From Pollenia angustigena (Eukaryota > Arthropoda > Insecta > Diptera > Polleniidae), in contig OV884059.1 of assembly GCA_930367215.1 (NCBI GenBank), positions 34,897,882 through 34,961,881 of the forward strand: DNA of 64,000 nucleotides, read 5' to 3'. Shown here piece after piece: positions 13,901 through 27,200 of the stretch. Position numbers and translations under genes: made by a program. Every line of letters starts with the position of its first letter. Within the stretch, counting starts at the first letter, position 1. The notes below the pieces were generated by a model. That model worked only from the letters and a program-made list of their open reading frames with translations, was not told the DNA's origin and ran no database searches.

Positions 13901-16900
13901 TTTTTTTAATAAAAAAAGTTTTGTTTCAGTTTGTGGCTGTCGTATTTTTTTAATCCGCCACCATGCTTTTTAAAAATGACGAAAGAATGCGGAAGAGAAT
14001 CCAAAACACGAAAAAGACATTATCACAACGGTGGGGAACAAATCAGTTTAAGTTCCTATTTTTTTTTTTGAGCTTTTCATTTGCGAAGAAAGGCCTTTAA
14101 TTAAATGAGCAGGAATGCCAAGCCGAGAAAAACTTTTAAATAAAGGTGTTGATGTTGTCATATTTATCTACGTCACTAAAGGGATTTTCGTTCAAAATTG
14201 TGGGGAGGAAGTAAATGTAATACTTTCGGTCTAATTAATTTTTATACATACGTATGTATATTGATTTCTGTGATCAAAAATAACCTCTAAGGTGTCTTAA
14301 AAATAACTTTAATCTTAAATATGTTATGTACTAGCGGCCGTATTATTTATAATGTACTCCATTTGCTAAACTTATTTTAACTATCAATCAAACACTTGTT
14401 AAGTGTTTAAAGAACAGTTGCTTTATGTCAACGTAAATCAAAAACCTGTTTCGCGAAAATTTTTATGGTTTCTGAGATATAAAGCGTTAATTTTGCTGCA
14501 TATCAACTGTTTCAAAATTTTTTAAGTACTGTTTTGTCCTACAAGCCATTGTTTGGCGATTGCAGCAAATTCTTCATACAAAAAAGTACAAAATAAATTT
14601 TACTGTTGCTTTGCTGCATTTCCGTAAGAAAAAAAAGTAGTTAAAGCAAAAGCAAAGTAAAATAACAACAAGAAAATAAATTTGTGAAAAATAGTTTTAT
14701 AATGGACCCAACCAAGTGTACGGTTTGCTATTATTTGTGTTTTTAGCCTACCTAAGGGAAATGCTTCAAAATTTTACTACAAACGAAAATTAAATATGTT
14801 TAATCTTACAGTAACCATTATTATGTCATATAAACCAACTTTTACTTATTGTGCCTATTTGACGGAAGCTCATTGTGGTCGGAGTGGTAATAATACAAAC
14901 AGTGCTTAAATTAAAATTTTAAATGAATTAATAAAAGATTGTCCACTTATTAAAACTTTGACATTATGCAGCGATTCTTTCGTACCTCAAAATAAAAATC
15001 AAATTGACGCAACCGCAATCAAAATGTTCTTTAAACAAAATAATATTGATGCCGTAATACAAAAGTCTTCAGAACCAGAACATTCTTTAATTCAAGAAGT
15101 GGACTGTGTCCATGGTGTTATTGACCGGTACTTAAAGAATATTGAAATTCATAGTCCTCTTCATTTACTAAATTTGCTTAAAACAATGTCAAATAATAAA
15201 ACAAAACTTAAAGTTATGGAAATGCTTCCGGAAAATTTTCGCACATACGCGTTGGAAGCAAATAAAATGGACTTTCGAAAAGTCCCTTTTGCTAAAATTA
15301 AAGTACTTCTATACAGTTGAAATAATGATTTATGTATACATATATTATAAAACTTCTACCAGAGAGGAAAAATATAAAAATGCAATTTTGGTTAAGTCTG
15401 CATCAAAAAATTGTTTGAAAACTCCTGAGAATTTGTTGACGAATGTTTTGAAAATATCGATTGTAAAATGAAAATTTAATCACATTAAAAAGTTTTAGTT
15501 GTACTCAGGATCATACAAATATATTGTTGCCATTACTTAAGCTGTGATATATTCAAAGTTTTAAGTAATATGTATTTTTTTAAATATTAAAATTAATTTT
15601 TATATTTGTATGATCCTGAGTACAACTAAAACTTTTTAATGTGATTAAATTTTCATTTTACAATCCCTTGAAAAAGTCGACAAACAATCGACGAAACGTC
15701 GGGAACAAAATATTGTAATTAAAAATTGAATTTTATTTACATTGAAGAAATTTAGGCCCTATTAGCTTGACAAAAATAATATTCATAAATTCATCACTCT
15801 GGCCAAAGAAACAACTATGTACAACAATAAAAAAATATTTAGTTAAAAGGGATAATATAACTTGAAAATGGCAATTAAATGATTTGCATTTAATTTAATA
15901 GTAAAATGTTTGGCTTATCTTCTTAAAAAAACAAAAAACTAAAAAAAAAATTCTGTTTAGTTTTAATAATTTTATTTGTTTTTTTTTTATTCCTCTTTGT
16001 GTTTTTCGTTATTTTGCCATTTTTTTGACAGTGATGCCACTTGACGTTAATTTTTATCTATGTTGTCAACAACAATTTACAGAATCACATAATCGTTAGT
16101 GCAAACAACAAAACAGGTTGACAATTATAACAACTGTTGTTATTGTTAAAATTTACAGAATCCCACTACAGAGCTGATTTTCAAATAAATAGTTTGCTAT
16201 GCACAAAATTCCAAGTTGATATCAAAATTATTTTTGACTGCTAAAAATTCGTTTTAAATAAACTCTCTGCTAAGCCTAATCGCATGATTCCGGTAATATG
16301 ACTTTAATTACCCTCTTTCCTGTGAATCAAAAAAGAGCGGGGGAAAACCCATACATACAACCCAAAAAAAAAATACATCATACAACTTTGTTATATTGAA
16401 CCAGCGATTTGTCAAGACTCGATCTAGTTTTCAGCAACATTGGAAAAATTTTAAGTGTTTAAGCAATTTATCAGGAATATCCGTGTCAAGGATGGAAACC
16501 GTAATACAATTGAGACAATTTAAATTTGAATGGCCTTATTGATAAAAAAAATTACCATTAATTCCGCTACTTCATGAGCGTCTCCCTTTCTTCAGTGGAC
16601 ATATGTATTTATATACCAAAGTTTATGTTTCTAGTTTAAAAAACGACCAGTTGTAAAAGAAAGAAGTAACAACAGTTATTCTCATCCGCTCAGGACATTG
16701 CATGTTTAGTTTTATGTTTATAGGTGCAATATTAACGACAATTGAAAAAAGTATAATTCAAAGAACGAAAAAGTACCAAAAAAATCGCTTTTACAGAGTC
16801 TCATTCACGCAGGACCTTTACCGCCGTATTCATAAAAAATAAAATAAGTTTAAAATGTGTTAAGGCAAAAATTTCATACAAATATTTCTTAAAATGCATT

Positions 16901-18165
16901 TCAAATCCATTTTAATTTTTTATGAATACGGCAGTTAATGTTTAATTTTATGTTTCTAGGTCCAATACTATCGGAAATTTAAAAAAATACCAGTTAAAAA
17001 ACAGAAAAGTACCAAAAGCCCTCTTACAGATTCTCATTCACTAAGGACCTTCCAAATTTAATTCAATCAGGACCTTACATGTTTAATTAAATGTTTTTGG
17101 CCCAATAATTACGGAAATTAAAAAATACCAGTTAAAGAACAAAAAAGTACCAAAAAATTCACTCACAGGTTCTTATACACTCAGGACATTGCATGTTAAA
17201 TTTTATGTTTATAGGTAAAATATTAACTATAATTAAGGAAAGTACCAGTTGTAAAACAAAAAGCTAAAGAAAGGAATTTAATTTCCCGTTTTTCCCCCTT
17301 TTTGGTACTTTTTGGAACCCATAAATTAATACGTACATATATGGAATGGAGAAAAATATTTTGTAAAAAAAGTAAAATAAATAAGAACATTTAAAAAAAT
17401 TGTTTTTAAGAAACGCTTTTCTTAAAAAAGAACATTTAAAAAAAATTTTGCCTCCCCCCCTAGATTTTATCCTGGCTACGCCCATGTTTTCGTGTATTGT
17501 CATCGGGAATATGTATGCCTGCAAATTTTCATCCATTTGCATTCAGTAAAAGGCGGTAAAAAAAGCATTTTACCAAAAAAAAAAAAATTGCTTGATAACA
17601 CTACGTGACAAAATTTCAACAAAGTCGTGACCAAATGAATCTGGCAGCTAATCTTTATGAAAATTGTCCGCTGAATCCGAATATGAAGTCATTGAAGATA
17701 TTTGCATTTCATTCACAGCATCTTTTTTAAAAACACAAATAACGGTTATTTTGGAATATCTCGAAAACAATTCTACTTTTGACAATTCTGACTTCATATA
17801 CGGATTCAGCGGACAATTTTACATAAATATTAGGTGTCAAATTCATTTGGTCAAAAAATTGTCACGTAGTGTAATCGACGACTGAATTGTGTACTCTCGT
17901 GGACTAAATGAAAGAGCGTAAGAATTCGTGTGAAGAATGTGTGTGAATTTATTTCTCCAATTGTGGTATTGGCTGGACACCAATGTTCTAGAGAAATAAG
18001 GTTGCTGAATTTACCCGTTTTTACCGTTTTTATTACCCCCCAAACATTCGAATTTTCAAAAATTCCGCCTTAACGGATCGATTTGGGGAGAGACCAACCT
18101 CCTGTTCAAGTTTTCGGCTTCAGACGTTTAGGTTGTGCGATGATAAATCATTAAGTAACGTTACG

Positions 18166-18215
<50 letters not shown>

Positions 18216-21200
18216 TAAAACAGATTAATAAAAGGTAAAACCAAGTTTTCATACAAAATCCTTTTCAAAAACCCTTTATCAACCTGTTTTATTTTTTATA
18301 AATAAGGCCGTAAAATTCTTATCGAAAAAAAAACTGGAGGCTTATTCTGAATTGCGATGCGAAAATCAATGCGATGTGAAAATGCATAAAGCGAACAATT
18401 GCTATTCTGTATTGCGATATTCGCAAGTTTTTTTTTAATCGCATTTCAAATGCGAAAAGGTGACAAGTCGGTATTCTACATTGCGAAAACAAATGTCAAA
18501 TTCGCAAAATTTATTCGACAACAAAATAGCATTCGCAAAGTACAAACATGTTAGTGAAAGATAATATTTTATTTATTTATTCATCATATATTTATTATTT
18601 AATTCAGGGAAGCAAGCAATAAAACCACCAAACCGCGTCAATTTGAAATAATGATAGAATATATGAATAAGCACAGCCAAATGCTCATCGGTCGGCAAAT
18701 TCTTTGTGGCAAACGTTAACTGAAGAACTAAATATCAATGGACCACCTATTAGAGAAGCTGCAGGATGGAAAAAGTATGAAATATATAAACCAGCTCAAA
18801 AATATTTGACTTTAACTTAAATTTTAATAGGATTTTAAAGTACACACAAAATATTTTCATTTTCTTCGTCGTCGAACCACAGTGCCACAAAATCCATTTT
18901 TATTATTTTTTTTTATTACAGAATGTCCTAAATAAATTATTTAAACAATTTTCACAGCGAAACACAAACAATTTATTTATTTTTAATTTGATGTTTATTG
19001 ACACTCACGTATATTTGAGCAGCGTTGCCACAATTTGAAATAAATTGCGAATGCGATTGCGAAAGTCTAACAGAATACCAATTTTCTTTCGCATCGCATT
19101 TCATTTGCGCATCGCATTGATTTTCGCATCGCAATTCAGAATAAGCCTCCTGTTATTTTATATAATGCAAAAAAATTGCTTAATCAAGGAATATGTTAAG
19201 AGTAAAAGTGGACGTTATTCAAATACTAATGGCCGTTTTCTCATCAGGTGATTATATTTTTCCCCAACGAAAAACTCCACGTTGAAGGAGTTTGCTTTTC
19301 TCTATGTCTTGTTTGCTTCTATTCTGTCGCAAAGCTAACCAGCACTCATCCGCCAATTTCTTGTTTGCCGTACAGATAATTTCAATCAGAACAAACGAAC
19401 AGTTTATTATTTAACAAATTTATGTCGACATTAAGTAACAGAAAGTTTGTCGATACATTGAGAAAATGTTCATTAAACTTCTAAATCAGCATTAAATCTT
19501 GGAACCATAATGTTCATAAAACTTATGTGAAAATAACATACAATATATAAATGGAAGTATAAAATAGCGTTATGGTTACAGTGTTGAGGCAACAGGAGTT
19601 TAATTCATATATGTATAATACTAGCTGTTGTGATGAAATTATGAAACATAGAAAGAGTACAATATTTCCTGTTAGTACGATAGTTAAATAGTTTTATGAT
19701 GAATGATGAGTTTTATTTTCAGATATTTCAAAATTTGTGGCAATAAATCTATTTATTTTACATTTGCACAGCGTACATGCGAAGGTTTCTCAAATTAATT
19801 GAAAATGATTTGAAATCAAACGTTTTCTCAAACGACAAACGTTTGATAATGATTTGAAAACCATAGCGTTCTCAACAAAAAGGGGAAATTATTTTCAAAT
19901 TGAAAAATGCCTTTATTTTCAACTTGCTTTCAAACGTAATTCTCAAATGTTTTTCAAATGTGGATTATAATACAATGTGGAATATAAATAAAAATATTTT
20001 ATTTTTTTAATTTAAATCTATTATTTATTTAAATAAACTGTGAGATAAACATTTGAAACCATAGCTAAAAGATGAAGTAATGTTCTCTCCGTCCTCTAAT
20101 TCTAAGAAAGACAAACTATTTGGCTCCCTTTTATTTTGAGGATTGTAGCACCGTGATCGTTCAACAAACTCACAAATAACACTACGTGACAAAATTTCAA
20201 CAAAGTCGTGACCAAATGAATGTGGCAGCTAATCTTTATGTAAAATTTTCCGCTGAATCCGAATTGTCAGAATTGCCAAAAGTAGAACAGCTTTTGAGAT
20301 ATTCCAAAATAACCGCTATTTGTGTTTTTAAAAAAGATGATGTAACTGAAATGCAAATATCTTCAAAAATTGTAAACGGATTATGTAATTCTTTCTTTTT
20401 AGTGAAAGGTTATAAAATTTCTAAAACAACCATGGATTGCTTGTAAAGATTGGTCAAGAAATGACAGAGTTACAGGGGACAAAATTTCAAGCTTCATTGA
20501 AAATTGTATGATTTTGTTCAATTTTGCTCTTTTCAAGTTATTTTTTTTAAACCAATGATTTAAAAATCCTAATGTTTTATTGCATGCGACATTAGATTAT
20601 TTTAATATGAACATTTTTAGCCCAACAAGGCATAGATTGGTACAAAAGTGACAAAGCTACAGAAGATTTAGTAAATTAACCCACATAGAAATTCAATAGT
20701 TTCAAGCAATTTTTAATAATTATTGTTACTAAAAATTTAGCTTTGTATATTTTTATACCCACACCACAATAGTGGAGAGGGTATTATGCATTTGTGCTGA
20801 TGTATGTAACGCCTTAAAATATTGGTCCTAGACCCACCTTAAAGTATACCGATCGACTCAGAATCACGTTCTGAGTCGAACTAACGATGTCCGTCCGGCT
20901 GGCTGGCAGGCTGGCTGGATGTCCATATAACCTTGTGCGCAAAGTACAGGTCGCAATTTTGGAGATAATTTGATAAAATTTGGGACAAAGGTTCTTATTG
21001 ACTCAAGGACCAAGCCTATTGAAAAATCGTAGGACCACGAGGGAAGATAGGGGGAAATTTCTTCCTCTCAGAAACTATCAAACCGATTTTAATAAAATTT
21101 AAAACTAACATAGAACCATATCTTCATGGACACAAAAGGGATGTATTTTTTAAAAAATAGGACCACGAGGGGAGATAGGGCCAATTTCTGCCTCTCAAAC

Positions 21201-24200
21201 CGATTTTACTGAAATTCAAAACATAGATAGATCCATATCTATATAGACACATAAGCTGTACAGTTTTTTTCAAAAATAGGACCACAAGGGGAGGTAGGGG
21301 GCAATTTCTGCCCCTCACAAACTTTTAACCCGATTTTAATAAGTTTTATAAACATAGATAAATCCATATTTATATGGACATATAAGCATGATGTGTTTTT
21401 TAATACTGTGGTGTAGGGTATCATATAGTCGGGCTTGACCGACTATACTTTCTTACTTGTTTTGTTGTGGGTTAATTCAATTAATCTTCTGTAACTTTGT
21501 CATTTTTGCACAGATGTGGTTCCTATTGGGCACAAAATGTTCGTATTGAAATAGGCAAAAATTTTATTTTTTGGATATTTGCATTTCAGTCACAGCATCT
21601 TTTTAAAAAACACAAATAACGGTTATTTTGGAATATCTCGAAAACTGTTCTACTTTTGACAATTCTGACTTCATATACGGATTCAGCGGACAATTTTACA
21701 TAAAGATTAGGTGTCAAATTCATTTGGTCAAAAAATTGTCACGTAGTGTAATTTTTAATTTTCACAAGAAATAAACTGTTCACTTTATATTAAAATTTAT
21801 TTTTAGTAGTAAAACACGTGTAACCACAAAGTAAAAAATTTAACTTTAATCGCCATTTTTAATGCTTTTTTCGCTTAAGTGCTGCCAAGTTTATTTTTTA
21901 TTTGAATTTAACATTTGAAAAACATTTGACATCAAATTGATAAAACATTTGATATCCAATGTTAATTTTCAAATCATTATCAATTTGAATTTAAATGTTA
22001 AATCAAACAATTGAAAAACGTTTGAGAATTGTGTTTGATGTCAAATGATAAAGTCATTTCATATCAAAGGTTTGACTTCGTGTTTGTTGGGTACCGACTA
22101 GGTAGTGCCTATGGGAACATATCGAGCCCTTAAAGCAAAAATGATGTAACCAACAAAAATAAAATTTTACAGGAGATGGTTTTTTTTAAATATTTTTGCT
22201 TCAAGTCTAGGGTTTCTTTTGAAATTGCTTTTGCTCTTATTTCGTAACGGTACTTCCCAGAGATATGAGATTTTAAGAGATGATGCAAATTATCAAAAAT
22301 GATCGATTTTCATCAAAAAACAAAATTCTAAAATGTGGGTTACATCGTTTTTGCTATTAGGGCTCGATATGTAGAAATTGGAACCAGAGAATCGCTAGTA
22401 CATTTTAGTAAAATTAGTCTACACTTTTTGTAAGAATACGAAATCATTACAATCTTTATTTATTATTTCTTTAACTTTTATAGGAATTGTACTTCTCAGT
22501 TGTTATTGATCAAATCTTTTTCGTATTAAAGCCAAATATAGTGGCAAATGTAATGTAGTGAAGACACTTCGTTGACAATGTCACCAATATAGTCGACAAA
22601 ATTGGTGACTTGGAGACACTTGCACCCAGTTTTCCTTTAGGGTATTTAAATGTTGAAAAAAATTAAAATCATTAAGTTTGAACTTTTGTCCACTGCAACT
22701 CTGTCATTTTTTGACTAATCTTCACAAACGACCCATGGTTATTTAAGTAATTTTATTATCTTTCACTAAAAAAAGAAATACATAATCCCTTTTTAATTTT
22801 TTGAAGACATTTGCTTTTAAGTCACATCATCTTTTCGAAAAACCCAAACCAAACCCAAAACTGTACTACTTTTGCCAATTCTGATTCATTCATTCAGATT
22901 CAGCGGACAATTTTACATAAAGATTTGGTGACAGATCCACTTGGTCACGTATTTGTAATACTGTGTAATCAACAAACTAGTTTTCTTACAGTTTAAAATA
23001 TTATTTACGTTACGCTATTTTAATTAAATTAATTTTGTGATAATTATTTTAATTAATTTTATATTTTTCCGTTCTGGATGTAGGGGAGATTTTAATTTGA
23101 AACTTCAGCATGTATTTAGTAAACATACTTCTTTGTCTCTGAAGATTAATTCCAACTTGGTCTTATTATTTGTATTTGATTTGTTTTGTAGAGTGGCTAG
23201 ACGATAAAACAGATGCTCGTCGTAATGCAAACAAAAATTCTATTTGGAATAATTTTGGGGGCTCAACACATGCTTACACTACCGGCCGCAGACATATAGA
23301 TTCTAATTTGAACAAAATTCGTCCAAAAGGTCCAAGTCAGACCCTAAAGGTAAATAAATACTTTGATGAATATATGAAACAAGGTTTGATGTATTTCATA
23401 TTTTCTAAAATTTTAGCAACCTGGAAAATTGAATTTGAAAAACTTTCAACTGGTAAGTGATGCTGTAGCAAAGATGAATTTCGGCGGAGACTCTTATCTG
23501 CCCGGTTGTGATGATAAGGATCCAAAACGTTATACTCAATTTGATCATTCACAGTTAGATGGTGGCGGCGATGAAGACGATTCAGAAGAATTAGCTGAAT
23601 ATGAGCAAATCTATGAAAACGAAGGTAATTTAAATTTAAATGTTTTTTTTTATTGATTCTGCTACATACATTTTTATTCAGACTGTACCGAATCGGATAG
23701 TTGTGCCAGTTCAACTGAGCGAAAAGCACGACAACAAAATGCTTATTACAAGCAAATAAACAAAAAACCACCAATCAATAAGAAAACCAAGAAAAAGAAA
23801 GTTGCTATACCTGTGCAAACACCTCGTGTACCAATGTTTGGCTCCTACGTTAGCCCACCGGAAATACCGCTACATTATCAAAGAATGGTCGCAACAGAAA
23901 AAAGTGAGTTAAATTAATCAATAAAAAAAGGTAATGAGCAAACATGTGTTTGTGAATGCAAATAATTTTAATTTCAGAAAAAGTAGGTGAACCTCCAAAT
24001 ATTAATGACATTATAAAAACTGATAAATCTCCGGAAGTAAGAATATTAATATTAACAACATTTTAAGCACAATTTGTTTAAATATGCCATTTTTTCTCTT
24101 TTCAAGTATACCATGGTTCCAGAAGCACCAGCATTATTCGCTTCGGATACTCTGACCGAATTTAATATGAATGCAAAATGTTTAAAAGAATTTGAAAAGA

Positions 24201-27200
24201 CAGAAAAGCGACGACTTAAAGAAGAAAGTGCCAGATTGCGAAAACTTCAGGAGAAGGAGAAAGAACAGGAAAAGAAGCTAAAACGAAAAATTAAACAAAA
24301 TTCCAAAGGCTTTACTGATACAGAATCTCAATTTGATAAACTTATGATCTCGGATAAGGTGGAAATTCCCATATTTTTATTAAAGTGTATAGAATATATA
24401 GAAAAGGAAGGTCTCGATTCTGAAGGAATTTATCGGGTACCGGGTAGTCGAGCTCATGTTGATTTATTATTTCAGAAATTTGAAGAAGGTATATAATCAA
24501 ACTTTTATGTAACTTAATACAAAATTATTTTTGTTTTTTTTTTTTTATTATATAGATACCAATACCGTGATTGAGTTATTGGATATTCCGGTTAATGCTG
24601 TTGCTACAGCATTAAAAGACTTTTTTTCTAAACGATTGCCGGCTTTATTTAGCAAGGATATTATCAAGGAACTAGAGGAGGTTGCCGGTATGTATAATTG
24701 AAAAGAAAAAAACTTAAAGTTATTGCATTAAACAAAATTCCAACACAAAAAAATCTGATTATAAATGGATGCTTAAAAATGTTTAAAATTACGCGGATTT
24801 AATTTATGGAAAATATCTTGATAGATATCTAAGTCCTCAAAATCAAAGAATATGATCCGAAACCGGTTATAGTCACGCAATGTTGCATTCAAAATTTGTT
24901 TTTAATTAATTTAGTTCCTATATATCCATATTTGCTTCGCAGAAAATGAGAAAAATTTTATACTGACTGTGTTACAAATATGAACATACACAATGACAAC
25001 AAGTAAGAGTGCTATATTCGGCTGTCCCGAATCTTATTAAAGGTGCGTTCGTAAATGCATCACTGCGCTGCATCAAAAAAGCAAACTTTTTTTAATGGCG
25101 ATAAAAGAATAATTTTAATTTTTTTTATTGTGCGACTATTAATTTTGTGGAGTATTTCACAATTTTTTGGTCCACATTTTCTTCACTGATAAATATATAA
25201 CCATTTGAAATCACTGATGCAGCGCAGTGATGTATTTACGAACGCACCCATACCCTTCACCATTGTGCGAGCAGAATACTGGGGTCTAATCACCGCATAC
25301 GATATCGAGCAAAATTTATCGAAATTATTTATTTTGATATCATGAAACTCGATATCGAATGAAATGTATTGCATTTGAAGTAATAGCATTCGATATCGAG
25401 TAACTCGACATTACATTTATCGAATAAACTTTCGAATTTTTTTGCATACGAAAGAACCTGACGTATCGAATGAAAACTCGATAAATGTTATGTCGAGTTA
25501 CTCGATATCGAATGCTATTACTTCAAATGCAATACATTTCATTCGATATCGAGTTTCATGATACCATGAAACTCACATGGCTAAATCAAATTCTCTCCTC
25601 ATAAGGACCCAGAATATATATACTTTATAGGGTCTAAGATAAATATTGTAGAAATTACAAACGGAATGACAAACTTATATATACCCTTTTCCAACTGAGG
25701 TGAAGGGTATAAACATAATGTTTAAAATAAAGTAATAGTTTTTGAAAGTACCCAATAATTTTTTTTTTATTTTGAGCGCATTTATGCGCAACGCATTAAG
25801 ACATCTTCCCTGAAGTGGAGGGTATTGTCACAGAAGATTAGGTTCTTTAAGCAGCCCTTCAAAAAAGACAGCTCACTTGAGTCCTTCAGCGGTCCTTTTG
25901 TGTTACCCTGCGCTAGCGCGCATCCTTCAGAACAGCTACTTCATACGTATCACTTCAAGTTTCAATGTAGCATTGGTATATACTTCTTGGCTTTTAAAGG
26001 CAATCGGGCTTTAAAATTGTATTTATATATGTGACAAAGTAAAACACGAGTTGTTCTTAGTTTGTTCAATCTAAAAGTAATGTTTATTTTTAATTTAACA
26101 TATGAAGTTACAAAAAGAGTTACCAGAGCGCATGTTATAAATTACTATGTAAAACTAAATGCACTACAATACCCCTCGCTTAAATTGTTTATATTTACAA
26201 TAATACAATATCTTGCTATGGAATATTTTAAATAATTCTTAGTGTTTACATATTTATTGGCTTTTTCTTCTGGATCTTAAATTATATGGTATTACGGATA
26301 CGCTCTGCTCTTGATTTTCCTCTCTTACAATTGCTTTTTTGTCTTACTAGTATTTTGATCATTTACAATCATTGGTGCGATAGTTTGTAATGGATCACTT
26401 AACATTGTATTCTCTTCTTCTGTTTGTCTTAAAATAATCTGATTGGCGTGTCTTCTCCAAATTTTATTCTTAAATGTCTACAATATACATATGTTTGTTT
26501 TCCAATTTTTTGGGAAATTATAGCTTTTGTCCAAACAACATTATTCGGCCGCGAATAGTCTTTGACTATTACTACATCTTTTATCTTAAACAATTTTTGC
26601 CTTGAACCTTTAAAATTTTCTTGTTGATTTGCGACAAAAGCTGCAATTTTTTTATTGCTTTTGTAAATAACATCACGCTTTTCATTTAATAAATCTAGCC
26701 TACATCTAATTTTTCTTCTATTAAACATTATATAAGCAGGAGACACACCAGTACTTAAATGTATATCCCAGCAAAAACTTTACTTACAATCCTACTTTTA
26801 ATGACTTCAAGAATTCATTACTTTGTAGCTTTATTCGCCACTTTTCGGATTATTAGTTATATATTAAATCAGTGTTAACCACTCCATAGGCTCGCGAGTA
26901 AGTCAATAATCGTATTTTTCACACAGACACGGTCGGCAATTCACATGTATACAACAACTTTGTTCGTTTCAAAACATCAGGCTATCATCAGTCTCTGCGA
27001 CCGCACCCAAGTACATAATATCTTTGTGTGCGTGCGTTCGGGGCTTGGTTAGTTCGGGGCTTGGTTATCACTGTATTAAATAATAACTTTATTAGTATAT
27101 ATTAAATATACAGAAAAATTTAAATTTTCATTATGACAATAAAAATGTCATTATATTCATTATAGTCAAAAAACAGAGTTTTTTAATACAAAAACTACAC

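Larger units (their letters stand above)
19790..22091 (-). mobile_element. 'Y' element copy 2, host of a nested insertion
   Basis: Inverted relative to 11620-12423 and colinear with it outside 20180-21748. The right end is intact (CGTGTTTGTTGGG, 22079-22091); the left end lacks the terminal CCCAACAAACAC, so that end is truncated. It holds X copy 2, which in turn holds Z copy 2. The uninterrupted copy 1 shows where the insertion landed. Confidence 0.78.

Noticed and set aside
17264..17542. Minus-strand ORF with [11 protein letters not shown]
   Set aside because: Looks like widespread repeat-derived translation; mostly K/F from poly(A) and poly(T) runs.
23337..23774. Minus-strand 145-codon ORF
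   Set aside because: Antisense shadow of p190 RhoGAP exons 12-13 and their introns; no motif of its own.
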